Of a DNA stretch of 64,000 bases, positions 51,880 through 61,441 are shown piece after piece. Every line of letters begins with the position of its first letter. Position 1 is the first letter of the stretch. The notes beneath the pieces are model-generated. The model did not search any database. It had not been told where the DNA came from and saw only the letters and a program-made list of their open reading frames with translations. The position numbers were made by a program, and so were the translations under genes. The stretch is from Lysobacter helvus (lineage in GTDB: Bacteria > Pseudomonadota > Gammaproteobacteria > Xanthomonadales > Xanthomonadaceae): contig NZ_AP024546.1 in assembly GCF_018406645.1 (NCBI RefSeq), positions 434,001 through 498,000 of the forward strand. Reading direction: 5' to 3'.

Positions 51880-53631
51880 ATGCGCCTTGCCCTGCTTTCG
51901 CTCGCCGTGCTCGCCACCGTTGCCTGCCAGCCGCGCGAAGGCGCGCAGCCCGCATCCACCGCAGCGCCTGCTTCCACCGCCAACGCACCGACCGCGAACG
52001 TGCCTGCGTTCGCGTACGACGAAGTGGATGTCGCCACGCTGCAAGCGCGCATGGCGAAGGGCGAACTCGACAGCCATCGCCTGACGCAGGCGTACCTCGA
52101 TCGCATCGCCGCGATCGACAAGGCGGGCCCCGCGCTCAACTCGGTGATCGAACTCAATCCCGATGCGATCAAGGAAGCCGACGCGCTCGACGCCGAACGC
52201 AAGGCCGGCAAGGTGCGCGGCCCGATGCACGGCATCCCGGTGCTGCTGAAGGACAACATCGACGCAACACCGATGGTGAACTCCGGTGGTTCGCTCGCGC
52301 TCGCCGACAACCGGCCCAAGCGCGATGCGTTCCTCGTGCAGCGCCTGCGCGCGGCGGGCGCGGTGATCCTCGGCAAGACCAACCTCAGCGAGTGGGCGAA
52401 CTTCCGTTCGACGCGTTCGACATCGGGCTGGAGCGGACGCGGCGGGCAGACGAAGAATCCTTACGCGCTCGATCGCAATCCGTGCGGTTCGAGTTCCGGC
52501 ACGGGCACCGCGATCGCGGCGAGCCTCGCCGCGGTGGGCGTGGGCACGGAAACCGATGGCAGCGTGATCTGTCCCGCCTCGGTCGCGGGCCTCGTCGGTT
52601 TGAAGCCCACCGTGGGCCTGGTGAGCCGCGACGGCATCATTCCGATCTCCAGCTCGCAGGACACGGCCGGCCCGATGACGCGCACCGTGATGGATGCGGC
52701 GACGATGTTGTCGGCGATGGTGGGGCGCGACGACAACGATGTCGCCACCGCCAACAGCGTGGGCAAGGCGGTGTTCGATTACGCGTCGCGGCTGGATGCG
52801 AATTCGCTGAAGGGCGCGCGCATCGGCGTGCTGCGCAAGGACATGGGCTTCCATCCCGACGTGGACGCGGCGATGGAGAACGCGATCGCGACGCTGAAGT
52901 CGGCGGGCGCGGAAGTCGTGGACGTCGAGATCCCGACGAAGGGCAAGTGGGACGATGCGGAATTCGACGTGCTGCTGTACGAGTTCAAGGCGGGCGTGGA
53001 GCACTACCTGCAGACGCACGATGCGCAGGTCAAGACGCTGCCGCAGCTGATCGCGTTCAACAACGCGCACGTCGCCGAAGAGATGCCCTACTTCGCGCAG
53101 GAGATCTTCGAGAAGGCGAATGCGAAGGGGTCGCTCGGCGATGCCGCGTACCTGGACGCGCGCGCGAACGCGAAGCGCCTCGCGGGGCCGGAAGGCATCG
53201 ATGTCGCGCTGGCCTCGCAACATGTCGACGTGCTGATCGCGCCCGCGATGTCGCCGGCGTGGCCGACCGACCAGGTGCTGGGCGATCACTTCGTCGGCGC
53301 CGGTTACGGCGCGGCCGCGGTGGCGGGCTATCCGAGCCTGACGGTGCCGATGGGCGAAAGCCATGGGTTGCCGATCGGGATCGTGTTCGTCGGGCCGGCG
53401 TGGAGCGAAGCGAAGCTGCTCTCGATCGGCTACGCGTACGAACAGCGCAGCAAGGCGCGGCGCGCGCCGCAATTCCTGCCGACGGTGAAGCTGGGGAAGA
53501 CGGCGTTGCCGGAAGCGGGCGCCAACACCAAGCCGGTGTGGACGTCGGCGGATCTCGCTACGGCTTCGACGGCGGCGATGCCTGCGGAGACTTCGACGAC
53601 GACGCCTGCGGCGGCAGCAACGACAAAGTGA
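51880..53631 (+). CDS. amidase-signature family enzyme, exported
   Basis: 583 aa. A hydrophobic signal ends at a possible lipobox (ATVAC, Cys residue 16), so lipoprotein or secreted. The Ser-cisSer-Lys catalytic set is present: Lys in PVLLKDNIDATP, Ser in GSSSGTGTAIAASLAAVG, and the nucleophile in TETDGSVICPASVAGLVGLK. Related to glutamyl-tRNA amidotransferase A and peptide amidases; a periplasmic amidase is likely, substrate unknown. The last 40 residues are low-complexity Thr/Ala, and the 3' end overlaps the convergent beta-propeller gene by 74 bases. Confidence 0.88.
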   Translation: MRLALLSLAVLATVACQPREGAQPASTAAPASTANAPTANVPAFAYDEVDVATLQARMAKGELDSHRLTQAYLDRIAAIDKAGPALNSVIELNPDAIKEADALDAERKAGKVRGPMHGIPVLLKDNIDATPMVNSGGSLALADNRPKRDAFLVQRLRAAGAVILGKTNLSEWANFRSTRSTSGWSGRGGQTKNPYALDRNPCGSSSGTGTAIAASLAAVGVGTETDGSVICPASVAGLVGLKPTVGLVSRDGIIPISSSQDTAGPMTRTVMDAATMLSAMVGRDDNDVATANSVGKAVFDYASRLDANSLKGARIGVLRKDMGFHPDVDAAMENAIATLKSAGAEVVDVEIPTKGKWDDAEFDVLLYEFKAGVEHYLQTHDAQVKTLPQLIAFNNAHVAEEMPYFAQEIFEKANAKGSLGDAAYLDARANAKRLAGPEGIDVALASQHVDVLIAPAMSPAWPTDQVLGDHFVGAGYGAAAVAGYPSLTVPMGESHGLPIGIVFVGPAWSEAKLLSIGYAYEQRSKARRAPQFLPTVKLGKTALPEAGANTKPVWTSADLATASTAAMPAETSTTTPAAAATTK

Positions 53632-54616
53632 TGCGGGCGATGCGGCCTTTGTCGCCGCTCATCCAGCCGACCTTGCCGGCGATATCGACCGCGTCGTAAC
53701 CGGTGTCGCTGACGGCGGTCCATTGCTTGCCGCGGAGCGCGTCGACGCCCGTCGGCCCGACGGCGAGGCACAGCGCCTCGCCGAAACACGCGGCGCCGGA
53801 GCGATAACCCCGCGGATCCGGAAGCGGATCGGTGCTCCACCCGTGCAGGGTGTCGAACGTGGCCAACGCCGCGCTGCCTTGCGCATCGTGTTCGAAATCG
53901 CCGCCCACCAGCAGCAGCCCGTCGCCGCGCGGCGCCACGGAAAAGATGCCGCCGCCTGGCACGCGGTGCGGCATGTCGACGAACGCAACGATGCCGCTTC
54001 CCAGGTCGTGCAATCGCGACGCACCCCCGCCGGAGACGGCCACCGCACCGTGCCTGGTATGTGCGATGCACGTGCCGCTCGCGGCGAATGCGGCTTCATC
54101 CTTCCACATGCCCGAGCCAAGCTTCTTGTCGAACGTCCACGTGCGGCCGCCATCGAGCGTCGTGCGCACCTGGAAGGCGCCGTCCACCGGGTCGCCCCAC
54201 ATCCAGCCCTGCTTGCCATCGAACGCCATGCAATCGAAGAACGCGCGCTCGTCGTCATTCTTCAGCGCCAGCGTCCAGTGCTTGCCACCATCTTCGGTGC
54301 GATACACGCGCGAGGCCGCACCCGGACCGATCGACAACACGACCGCCGTCTTCGCATCGAAGGCTTCGATGTCGCGGAAGTCGAGGTCCTTCGCGTCGGG
54401 TACGGAAACCTTCGTCCAGTGCTTGCCGCCATCGAGCGTGCGCAGCACCGTGCCTTCGCGACCGCTGGCCCACGCGATGTTCGCGTCGACCGCGGAGATG
54501 CCGCGCAGGCGCACGGTGACCCCGCTGTCCTGCGCTTCGACACGCACCGGCGGGTTCGACGCCGACGCCGCGGCCATCACCAACGACAGCGCGAGTCCAA
54601 CCGTTGCGCGCCTCAC
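53558..54616 (-). CDS. exported YCF48/BNR-like beta-propeller protein
   Basis: 352 aa, start GTG at 54616 overlapping the DAHP synthase stop (GTGA). A signal peptide (VRRATVGLALSLVMAAASAS) precedes repeated BNR-type blades: WASGREGTVLRTLDGGKHWTKV, VYRTEDGGKHWTLAL, 'RTTLDGGRTWTFDKKL' and a later 'GWMSGDKGRIARI'. The pattern S/DxDxGxxWT is typical of sialidase-like or photosystem-assembly YCF48-like propellers. Not a sialidase, as no catalytic set is seen; an oxidoreductase-like or assembly role is possible. The tail overlaps the convergent amidase gene by 74 bases. Confidence 0.82.
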   Translation of the reverse strand: MRRATVGLALSLVMAAASASNPPVRVEAQDSGVTVRLRGISAVDANIAWASGREGTVLRTLDGGKHWTKVSVPDAKDLDFRDIEAFDAKTAVVLSIGPGAASRVYRTEDGGKHWTLALKNDDERAFFDCMAFDGKQGWMWGDPVDGAFQVRTTLDGGRTWTFDKKLGSGMWKDEAAFAASGTCIAHTRHGAVAVSGGGASRLHDLGSGIVAFVDMPHRVPGGGIFSVAPRGDGLLLVGGDFEHDAQGSAALATFDTLHGWSTDPLPDPRGYRSGAACFGEALCLAVGPTGVDALRGKQWTAVSDTGYDAVDIAGKVGWMSGDKGRIARITLSLLPPQASSSKSPQASPPSKP

Positions 54617-56007
54617 GCCTGCACCGGCGCCATCAACTGCACCTGCTTGCGCACGATCAGCATCGCGATCTCCAGGGCTTGTTCGTAGTTGAGGCGCGGA
54701 TCGACCGTGGAGCGATACGCGCGCTCGAGATCCGTTTCGGTGAGTTCGCGGGCGCCGCCGAGGCATTCGGTGACGTCTTCACCGGTGAGCTCCAGGTGCA
54801 CGCCGCCGAGGCGCGTGCCCGCGGCGGCGTGCAGTTCGAACGACTGCTCCACTTCGCTGCGGATGTTGGAGAAGCGACGCGTCTTGAAGCCGTTCGCGGT
54901 GCTCTCGGTGTTGCCATGCATCGGGTCGCACACCCACAGCACGCGGCGGCCTTCGCGACGCACGGCATCGAGCAGCGGCGAGAGTTTGGATCCGATGTGC
55001 GCCGCGCCCATGCGATGGATGAAGGTGAGGCGGCCGGGTTCGTCTTCGGGATTCAGCACGTCGATCATGCGCAGCAACTGGTCCGGCGCCACCGACGGGC
55101 CCACCTTCACCGCGATCGGATTGCGGATGCCGCGGAAGTATTCGACGTGCGCGCCGTCGAGCGCGGCCGTGCGCATGCCGATCCACGGGAAGTGCGTGCT
55201 GAGGTTGAACCAGCCCCACTGGCGCGGCACCTGGCGCGTCTGCGCTTCCTCGTACGGCAGCAGCAGCGCTTCGTGCGAGGTGTAGAAGTCCACGCGGTTG
55301 AGGTTGTGCACCTGGCTGCCGGACAGCGTTTCCATGAAGCGCACAGCGTCGCCGATGCTCGCGACCATGTGGTGGTATTCGTCGGCGAGCGGTGAATGGC
55401 CGACCCAGCCGAGGTCCCAGTATTCGGGATGGTGCAGGTCGGCGAAGCCGCCATCGATCAGCGCGCGCACGAAGTTCATCGTCATCGCCGAACGCGCGTG
55501 CGCCTTGATCATGCGGCGCGGATCCGGCACGCGCTCGGCGGCGGTGAAGCCCGGGGCGTTGACGATGTCGCCGCGATAACTCGGCAACGTCACGCCGTTG
55601 CGCGTTTCGTCATCGGTGGAACGCGGCTTCGCGTACTGGCCCGCGAACCGACCGACGCGCACCACCGGCAGGCGCAGGCCGTGCACGAGCACGAGGCTCA
55701 TCTGCAGCAGCACCTTGAGGCGATTCGAAATCAGGTTGGAGTTGCACTCGGCGAAGCTTTCCGCGCAGTCGCCGCCCTGCAGCAGGAAGCGCTTGCCTTC
55801 CTGCGCATCGGCCAGGTGTTGCTTGAGCGCGATGATTTCCCACGACGTCACCAGCGGCGGCAGGCCGCGCAGTTCCTCGAGGGTGTCCTGCAACGCGGCG
55901 GCGTCCGGATACACGGGCATCTGCAGCGCGGGGCGCGCGCGCCAGCTGTCGGGCGCCCAGCCTTCGGGCAGGGACACGGGATGCAGGGTGCGGTCGGACT
56001 GGGGCAT
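54613..56007 (-). CDS. class II 3-deoxy-7-phosphoheptulonate synthase
   Basis: 464-aa plant-type (class II) DAHP synthase (EC 2.5.1.54), first step of the shikimate pathway: PEP plus erythrose-4-phosphate. Signature blocks: FLLQGGDCAESFAECN (metal-binding Cys), VVRVGRFAGQYAKPRS, KVGPSVAPDQLL, 'WVCDPMHGNTESTANGFKTRRF' and 'GGVHLELTGEDVTECLGG'. ATG 56007 (MPQSDRT) is chosen; a GTG 30 bases upstream is possible. Class I enzymes, if present, are not in this window. The propeller gene is coupled to its stop. Confidence 0.95.
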   Translation of the reverse strand: MPQSDRTLHPVSLPEGWAPDSWRARPALQMPVYPDAAALQDTLEELRGLPPLVTSWEIIALKQHLADAQEGKRFLLQGGDCAESFAECNSNLISNRLKVLLQMSLVLVHGLRLPVVRVGRFAGQYAKPRSTDDETRNGVTLPSYRGDIVNAPGFTAAERVPDPRRMIKAHARSAMTMNFVRALIDGGFADLHHPEYWDLGWVGHSPLADEYHHMVASIGDAVRFMETLSGSQVHNLNRVDFYTSHEALLLPYEEAQTRQVPRQWGWFNLSTHFPWIGMRTAALDGAHVEYFRGIRNPIAVKVGPSVAPDQLLRMIDVLNPEDEPGRLTFIHRMGAAHIGSKLSPLLDAVRREGRRVLWVCDPMHGNTESTANGFKTRRFSNIRSEVEQSFELHAAAGTRLGGVHLELTGEDVTECLGGARELTETDLERAYRSTVDPRLNYEQALEIAMLIVRKQVQLMAPVQA

Positions 56008-56088
56008 GGCGGCGTTGACGTTGTTGCGGTGCGTCACCGCATCATGGTCCCGTCGCCGGGCGCTCGCAAGCCAAGCGCCGGTGCGACC

Positions 56089-56601
56089 TCAGCGGCGACG
56101 GAACGCGGCGTGCAACGCCCAGCCCGTGAGCACGAGGAACCAGGCCAGGCTCCACTCCGGCATCGACAGGCCGAGGAAATGCCAGTCGACCTTCGCGCAT
56201 TCGCCCGAGCCGGTGAGCACCATCTTGATCACGTCGGTGAGCGGGTTGGATTCCATCATGAACTCGAGCGGCGGACCGCACGAGGGCACCTGGTCCGGCG
56301 GCAGGTGCGTGAGCCACACGTGGCGGCTCGCGATGCCGATGCCCGCCAGCGCGGGGATGAGGGCCACGATGCCCCACGCGCGACGCCCGCCTGCACTGCG
56401 CGGCGCAAACAACCCGCCGAGCAGGAACACCAGGCCAAGCGCGATGAAGGCAATGCGCTGGAAGATGCACAGCGGACAGGGCTTGAGCCCCCAGGCCGAC
56501 TGCGAATACAGGGCGAATCCGAAGAGCGCGGCGCAGGCGACGAAGCCCAGGAGCCAGCGCTTGCGGAAGGCGGAGACGAGGACGTGCGTGCTGGTATGCA
56601 T
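56089..56601 (-). CDS. dsbB: disulfide bond formation protein B
   Basis: 170-aa inner-membrane protein with four helices. First redox pair: CPLC in WGLKPCPLCIFQRIAF; the second pair is in the loop before helix 3 (VPSCGPPLEFM ... GSGECAKVDW). This is the DsbB arrangement that re-oxidises DsbA with quinones. ATG 56601 gives the usual short N-terminus; the open frame further upstream is non-coding. It follows the rplQ terminator and precedes the DAHP synthase gene. Confidence 0.93.
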   Translation of the reverse strand: MHTSTHVLVSAFRKRWLLGFVACAALFGFALYSQSAWGLKPCPLCIFQRIAFIALGLVFLLGGLFAPRSAGGRRAWGIVALIPALAGIGIASRHVWLTHLPPDQVPSCGPPLEFMMESNPLTDVIKMVLTGSGECAKVDWHFLGLSMPEWSLAWFLVLTGWALHAAFRRR

Positions 56602-56659
56602 CGCGCAAGCGTGCGGGAAGCGGCGGCGCTTGTGAAGTGCGTCGGGTCCTGGAACGAAA

Positions 56660-56682
56660 AACCCCGGCACGTGGCCGGGGTT
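56660..56682 (-). terminator. terminator of the alpha operon
   Basis: Perfect 9-bp stem (AACCCCGGC 56660-56668, GCCGGGGTT 56674-56682) with a 5-base loop, followed on the minus strand by TTTTTCG. It lies 25 bases past the rplQ stop. Confidence 0.85.
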
Positions 56683-56707
56683 GTTCGCATCGCTGCAGCG
56701 AAACCGA

Positions 56708-57088
56708 TTACTCGGCGTCGGTGGCAGCCTCGGGGCGGTCGACGAGCTCGACGTACGCCATCGGGGCGTTGTCGCCGGCGCGGAAGCCGCACTTGAGGAT
56801 CCGCAGGTAGCCGCCAGGACGGGAGACGTAACGCGGACCGAGGATGGTGAACAGGTTGCCCACGGCTTCCTTGTCGCGCAGGCGCGAGAAGGCGAGGCGG
56901 CGATTGGCCACGCCGTCGACCTTCGCCAGCGTGATCAGCGGTTCTGCGACGCGGCGCAGTTCCTTGGCCTTCGGGAGCGTGGTGCGGATCAATTCGTGCT
57001 TGAACAGCGAGGCCGCCATGTTGCTGAACATCGCATCGCGATGGGCACTGGTGCGGCTGAACTTGCGTCCGGATTTCTGGTGGCGCAT
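56708..57088 (-). CDS. rplQ: 50S ribosomal protein L17 (bL17)
   Basis: 126 aa, starting with the family hallmark [20 protein letters not shown]. Basic, with the LxxLITLAK and '[24 protein letters not shown]' core. A short acidic tail (EAATDAE). Last gene of the alpha operon, ended by the terminator at 56660-56682. A GC hairpin precedes it, in the gap to rpoA. Confidence 0.97.
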   Translation of the reverse strand: MRHQKSGRKFSRTSAHRDAMFSNMAASLFKHELIRTTLPKAKELRRVAEPLITLAKVDGVANRRLAFSRLRDKEAVGNLFTILGPRYVSRPGGYLRILKCGFRAGDNAPMAYVELVDRPEAATDAE

Positions 57089-57237
57089 GGGTTGGTTTCC
57101 TTTGGGAATCTTGGATCGTTGGAGTTCGCTGTCGCCATCCTGGCGTTGTTGCTTGGACTGCGCTGGTCCGGACCGACCCTCCGTGGGCGGCGGTGCCGCG
57201 CGGCTTCTGCCGCGTCGGCGTTGTGTTGCATCAACGA

Positions 57238-57255
57238 CGGGCCCCGAAGGGCCCG
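57238..57255 (-). other. UUCG-tetraloop hairpin between rpoA and rplQ
   Basis: On the minus strand CGGGCCC, TTCG, GGGCCCG: a 7-bp GC stem closed by C(UUCG)G, an extra-stable RNA tetraloop. It starts 8 bases after the rpoA stop. Confidence 0.75.
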
Positions 57256-57262
57256 GCGGTGT

Positions 57263-58261
57263 TTAACCCATCATCCCGTGCGAAGCGATGCCGGCCGGCG
57301 GCCAGTTCTCGAGCTTCATGCCGAGCGAAAGGCCGCGCTGCGCGAGGACTTCCTTGATCTCGGTGAGGGACTTCTTGCCGAGGTTCGGCGTCTTGAGCAG
57401 TTCCACTTCGGTCTTCTGGATGAGATCGCCGATGTAGTAGATGCTCTCGGCCTTGAGGCAGTTGGCCGAACGCACGGTGAGCTCGAGGTCGTCGATCGGG
57501 CGCAGCAGCACCGGATCCACGCCGCTGGCCTGCGGCTTCGCCGCGCCGCGATCGCGGTGCGTGAAGTCGCCGAACACCGACAGCTGGTCGCTGAGGATGT
57601 CGGCCGCGGTGCGGACGGCTTCTTCGGCGTCGATCGTGCCGTTGGTTTCGATGTCGAGGACGAGCTTGTCGAGGTCGGTGCGCTGTTCGACGCGCGCCGC
57701 TTCCACCGCATACGCCACGCGGCGCACCGGCGAGAACGAAGCGTCGAGCATCAGGCGACCGATCGCGCGGGTCTCTTCATCCGGACGACGACGGGCGGCG
57801 GCCGGCTGGTAGCCGAACCCACGCTCGATCTTCAGGCGCATGTTGAGCGCCGTGTCCTTGGTGAGGTGAGCGATCACGTGCGCCGTGTTGAGGATCTCGA
57901 CGTTGTGGTCGACCTTGATGTCGCCGGCGGTGACGACGCCCGGGCCCTGCTTGGCCAGGCTCAGCGTCGCCGAGTCGCCGGTGTGCATGCGGATCGCGAC
58001 GTCCTTGAGGTTGAGCAACACCTCGAGCACGTCTTCCTGCAGGCCTTCGACCGTCGTGTACTCGTGCAGCACGCCGTCGATCTCGACTTCCGTGATGGCG
58101 AAGCCGGGGATCGAAGACAGCAGCACGCGACGCAGCGCGTTGCCGAGCGTGTGGCCGTAACCGCGCTCCAGCGGTTCGATCACGACTTTCGCGCGGTTTT
58201 CGGCGATGCGCTCGATCTGCGGACCACGGGGGCGCAGGACTTGGTTGGCGGTAACCGTCAT
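57263..58261 (-). CDS. rpoA: RNA polymerase alpha subunit
   Basis: 332 aa, normal length. N-terminal dimerisation domain with [29 protein letters not shown], and C-terminal alpha-CTD for UP-element and activator contact, with '[54 protein letters not shown]' near the end (the last half is intact). Part of the rpsM-rpsK-rpsD-rpoA-rplQ operon; 61 bases separate it from rpsD, with an inverted repeat in the gap. Confidence 0.97.
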   Translation of the reverse strand: MTVTANQVLRPRGPQIERIAENRAKVVIEPLERGYGHTLGNALRRVLLSSIPGFAITEVEIDGVLHEYTTVEGLQEDVLEVLLNLKDVAIRMHTGDSATLSLAKQGPGVVTAGDIKVDHNVEILNTAHVIAHLTKDTALNMRLKIERGFGYQPAAARRRPDEETRAIGRLMLDASFSPVRRVAYAVEAARVEQRTDLDKLVLDIETNGTIDAEEAVRTAADILSDQLSVFGDFTHRDRGAAKPQASGVDPVLLRPIDDLELTVRSANCLKAESIYYIGDLIQKTEVELLKTPNLGKKSLTEIKEVLAQRGLSLGMKLENWPPAGIASHGMMG

Positions 58262-58280
58262 GTTTCGGTGTCTCCAGTGA

Positions 58281-58302
58281 CCATCGCCCCGTCGGGCGAT
58301 GG
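58281..58302. other. 9-bp inverted repeat between rpsD and rpoA
   Basis: CCATCGCCC (58281-58289) and GGGCGATGG (58294-58302) around a 4-base loop, in the 61-bp intercistronic gap. No T run follows. Confidence 0.7.
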
Positions 58303-58322
58303 TTGTTGCATACGGCAGTCGG

Positions 58323-58952
58323 TTACTTCGAGTAGAGCTCGACGATCAACGCTTCGTTGATGTCGGCCGGCAGCTCGGCGCGATCCGGCACGGCCTTGAA
58401 CACGCCGGCGAACTTCTTCGCGTCGACTTCGACCCACGCCGGCGACAGATCCATCTGCTGCGAGACGGTGACCGACTCCTGCACGCGGAGCTGCTTCTGC
58501 GCGCGCTCGGAGAGCGCGATGGCATCGCCCGCCTTGACGGCGTACGACGGCAGGTTGACCGGCTTGCCGTTCACCGTGACGCCGCGATGCGACACCAGCT
58601 GGCGCGCGGCCGGGCGGGTGACGGCGAAGCCCATGCGGTACACGACGTTGTCCAGGCGCGTCTCGAGGAGCTGCAGCAGGTTTTCACCCGTGTTGCCCTT
58701 CTTGGTGGACGCCTTCTTGTAGTAGTTGCGGAACTGGCGCTCGAGCAAGCCGTAGATGCGCTTGACCTTCTGCTTCTCGCGAAGCTGGGTGGCGTAGTCG
58801 GACAGCTTGCCCTTGCGGGCGGTTGCGCCGTGCTGGCCGGGCTTCTGCTCCAGCTTGCACTTCGAATCGAGCGCGCGGGCCGGCGACTTGAGGCCGAGGT
58901 CGGCGCCTTCGCGACGGGCGAGCTTGCAGGTGGGACCGATATAACGAGCCAT
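58323..58952 (-). CDS. rpsD: 30S ribosomal protein S4 (uS4)
   Basis: 209 aa. [16 protein letters not shown] start, then the RNA-binding S4 domain '[47 protein letters not shown]'. Primary 16S rRNA-binding protein. In E. coli S4 represses translation of its own operon through an rpsM-leader pseudoknot; whether that holds here is not clear. A normal member of the operon, 14 bases after rpsK. Confidence 0.97.
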   Translation of the reverse strand: MARYIGPTCKLARREGADLGLKSPARALDSKCKLEQKPGQHGATARKGKLSDYATQLREKQKVKRIYGLLERQFRNYYKKASTKKGNTGENLLQLLETRLDNVVYRMGFAVTRPAARQLVSHRGVTVNGKPVNLPSYAVKAGDAIALSERAQKQLRVQESVTVSQQMDLSPAWVEVDAKKFAGVFKAVPDRAELPADINEALIVELYSK

Positions 58953-58966
58953 TTTTCTTCAGCTCC

Positions 58967-59362
58967 TCAGACGCGACGCTTTTTCGGCGGACGGCACCCG
59001 TTGTGCGGGATGGGCGTCACGTCGATGATGTTGGTGATCTTGTAACCGACGTTGTTCAACGAACGAACGGCGGATTCGCGACCGGGACCCGGGCCCTTGA
59101 TGCGGACTTCGAGCGACTTGACGCCGTAGTCGAGCGCAGCGCGCCCGGCTTTTTCGGCGGCGACCTGCGCAGCGAACGGGGTCGACTTGCGCGAGCCGCG
59201 GAAACCCGCGCCACCCGAAGTTGCCCACGACAGCGCGTTGCCCTGGCGGTCGGTGATCGTGACGATCGTGTTGTTGAAGGAAGCGTGGACGTGGGCGACG
59301 CCGTCGGTGACGACGCGCTTGATCTTCTTCTTCGTTTTCGCGGCAGCTGCCGGCTTGGCCAT
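58967..59362 (-). CDS. rpsK: 30S ribosomal protein S11 (uS11)
   Basis: 131 aa. A Lys/Ala-rich start ([17 protein letters not shown]) is followed by the conserved '[46 protein letters not shown]' and the C-terminal '[18 protein letters not shown]'. Platform protein of the 30S subunit. Same operon, 12 bases after rpsM. Confidence 0.97.
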   Translation of the reverse strand: MAKPAAAAKTKKKIKRVVTDGVAHVHASFNNTIVTITDRQGNALSWATSGGAGFRGSRKSTPFAAQVAAEKAGRAALDYGVKSLEVRIKGPGPGRESAVRSLNNVGYKITNIIDVTPIPHNGCRPPKKRRV

Positions 59363-59374
59363 GGTGTGGGTTCC

Positions 59375-59731
59375 TTACTTCTTGATGGCCTTGCGCGGAC
59401 CCTTGCGGGTGCGTGCATTGGTCCGGGTGCGCTGGCCGCGCAGCGGAAGACCGCGGCGGTGACGCAGGCCGCGGTAGCAGGCCAGGTCCATGAGGCGCTT
59501 GATGGCCATGCCGATTTCGCGACGGAGGTCGCCCTCGACCACGTACTTGCCGACTTCGGCGCGCAGGCGCTCGACGTCAGGCTCGGACAGGTCGCGGATC
59601 TTGGTGTTGGACTGGACGCCAGCAGCGTCGCAGACCTTCTTCGAACGAGTACGGCCGATGCCGTAGATGCTTTGCAACCCGACCCAGACATGCTTCTGGG
59701 CAGGCAGGTTGACGCCCGCAATACGCGCCAT
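59375..59731 (-). CDS. rpsM: 30S ribosomal protein S13 (uS13)
   Basis: 118 aa, starting [26 protein letters not shown], with the helix-two-turn-helix '[11 protein letters not shown]' and a basic tail ([14 protein letters not shown]) reaching the P-site. First gene of the alpha operon here. A TAAAAT -10-like box lies 61 bases upstream of the ATG. rpmJ does not precede it. Confidence 0.97.
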   Translation of the reverse strand: MARIAGVNLPAQKHVWVGLQSIYGIGRTRSKKVCDAAGVQSNTKIRDLSEPDVERLRAEVGKYVVEGDLRREIGMAIKRLMDLACYRGLRHRRGLPLRGQRTRTNARTRKGPRKAIKK

Positions 59732-59792
59732 GACGCGATCTCCAAACTTGGTGGCTGGCCGGAAGGTGTCGATCCGGCGAAGGGAACACGAA

Positions 59793-59798
59793 ATTTTA
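59793..59798 (-). promoter_or_regulatory. candidate -10 box of the alpha operon
   Basis: TAAAAT on the minus strand, 61 bases before the rpsM ATG, the only AT-rich island in the gap. A TTCCCT at 17-bp spacing is a weak -35. Would give a leader of about 50 bases. Confidence 0.4.
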
Positions 59799-60007
59799 GC
59801 TGGGTCTCGTGGCATAGGGAAGCCCCGGACCCCGAAAGGCGCCCGTTGGCTCCGGCATGGGGAGTGTGCCCATGCTCCGGCGACGGAATCCGGACTGCCA
59901 GGAAAGCGCGGCGAACCCCGCCCTGCCCCGGCCCCGCGCGCTCCTCAGGCGCACGGACTGGTCCGGACCCACCCGCGCACGAGACCGCCGCGCGAGTCGC
60001 CCTGTTC

Positions 60008-60030
60008 GGTCCCGGGCGAAACCCGGGACC
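60008..60030. other. 9-bp perfect hairpin downstream of secY
   Basis: GGTCCCGGG and CCCGGGACC around a 5-base loop (CGAAA on the plus strand), 52 bases past the secY stop on the minus strand. No T run follows, so termination would have to be rho-dependent or it is a processing or stability element. Confidence 0.7.
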
Positions 60031-60081
60031 GGGTGCGAGGGCGGCTGTCCGTTCCCGGACGGGCCGACCCCGCGGTCATCC

Positions 60082-61434
60082 TCAACGGCCGGTCAGACCG
60101 GCCCGCGAACCCTTCAGGTTCGCCTTCTTCAACAAGCTCTCGTACTGGTGGGACGTGAGGTGCGCCTGGATCTGCGCCATGAAGTCCATCACCACCACCA
60201 CCACGATCAGCAGCGACGTGCCGCCGAAATAGAACGATGCCCCGATCTTCGTGCGCATGATCTCCGGCAACAGGCAGACCAGGACCAGGTAGATCGCGCC
60301 GGCGCCCGTCAGGCGGGTCAGCACGCCGTCGATGTAGTCCGCCGTCGCCTTGCCGGGACGGATGCCCGGGATCAGCGCGCCCGACTTCTTCAGGTTGTCG
60401 GCCGTTTCCTGCGAGTTGAACACCAGCGCCGTGTAGAAGAACGCGAAGCCGATGATCAGCGTGGCGAACAGGATCATGTGCAGCGGCTCGCCCGGCGACA
60501 GCGCCTGCGCGATGCGCTGGAGCCACGTGGCCTGGCCCGACTGGCCGAACCACTGCGAGGCGGTGGCCGGGAACATGATCAGGCTGGACGCGAAGATCGG
60601 CGGGATCACGCCCGACATGTTGAGCTTCAGCGGCAGGAACGAAGTCTGGTTCATGTACGCGTTGCGACCGCCCTGGCGGCGCGCGTAATTGACCGTGACC
60701 CGTCGCTGCCCACGCTCGACGAACACCACGAAGAACGTGAAGGACAGCACCACCAGCACGATCAGCGCCACCTGGGGCACGCTCATGTCGCCGTTGCGCG
60801 CCTGTTCCAGCGTGTTGAGCACGGCGCCCGGCAAGCCGGCCACGATGCCCGCGAAGATGATCAGCGACACGCCGTTGCCGATGCCGCGCTCGGTGACCTG
60901 CTCGCCCAGCCACATCAGGAACATCGTGCCTGCCGTGAGCGCGACGACCGCGGTCATGACGAAGCCCGGGCCCGGCGCGTACACGACGGGCGAACCGTCG
61001 GGCGAACTCATGTGCTGCAGGCCCAGCGCGATGCCGGCGGCCTGGAAGACCGCCAGTCCCACCGCGCCCATGCGCGAGTACTGGGTGATCTTGCGGCGGC
61101 CGGACTCGCCTTCCTTCGACATCGCCTTCCAGCTCGGCAGGATCTGCGTCATGAGCTGGACGACGATCGATGCCGAGATGTACGGCACGACGTTGAGCGC
61201 GAACAGGCTGAAGCGCTGCAGCGCGCCACCGGAGAACATGTTGAACATGTCCACGATGGTGCCCTTCTGCGACTCCATCAGCTGGAGCATCGCCTGCGGG
61301 TTCACACCCGGCACCGGGATGTAGCAACCGATGCGGTAGACGATCAGGGCGCCGACGACGAAAAGCAGTCGCTGGCGGAGCTCGGTGAATTTACCGAGCC
61401 CGCTTCCCACGTTGGCCGCTGCGCCTCGCGCCAT
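60082..61434 (-). CDS. secY: preprotein translocase subunit SecY
   Basis: 450 aa with ten membrane helices, the channel subunit of the Sec translocon. The plug and pore region begins after '[35 protein letters not shown]'; typical blocks are '[12 protein letters not shown]', '[47 protein letters not shown]' and '[20 protein letters not shown]'. Last spc-operon gene here. Its 3' end carries an additional GC inverted repeat at 60087-60103 inside the coding region. Confidence 0.97.
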   Translation of the reverse strand: MARGAAANVGSGLGKFTELRQRLLFVVGALIVYRIGCYIPVPGVNPQAMLQLMESQKGTIVDMFNMFSGGALQRFSLFALNVVPYISASIVVQLMTQILPSWKAMSKEGESGRRKITQYSRMGAVGLAVFQAAGIALGLQHMSSPDGSPVVYAPGPGFVMTAVVALTAGTMFLMWLGEQVTERGIGNGVSLIIFAGIVAGLPGAVLNTLEQARNGDMSVPQVALIVLVVLSFTFFVVFVERGQRRVTVNYARRQGGRNAYMNQTSFLPLKLNMSGVIPPIFASSLIMFPATASQWFGQSGQATWLQRIAQALSPGEPLHMILFATLIIGFAFFYTALVFNSQETADNLKKSGALIPGIRPGKATADYIDGVLTRLTGAGAIYLVLVCLLPEIMRTKIGASFYFGGTSLLIVVVVVMDFMAQIQAHLTSHQYESLLKKANLKGSRAGLTGR

Positions 61435-61441
61435 GCGTCAG

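Larger units (their letters stand above)
59732..60081. other. 350-bp secY-rpsM intergenic region without a gene
   Basis: I see no conserved reading frame here on either strand; in particular no rpmJ (L36), which usually stands between secY and rpsM. Contents: a 9-bp perfect hairpin (GGTCCCGGG 60008-60016, CCCGGGACC 60022-60030), other GC-rich inverted repeats in 59950-60060, and a promoter-like AT island at 59791-59800. The region is likely to hold the alpha-operon promoter and its leader. Confidence 0.6.

Noticed and set aside
59732-60081. Search for rpmJ (L36) between secY and rpsM
   Set aside because: No frame with the MKVRxSVKK start or the GxxRVIC pattern was found on either strand.
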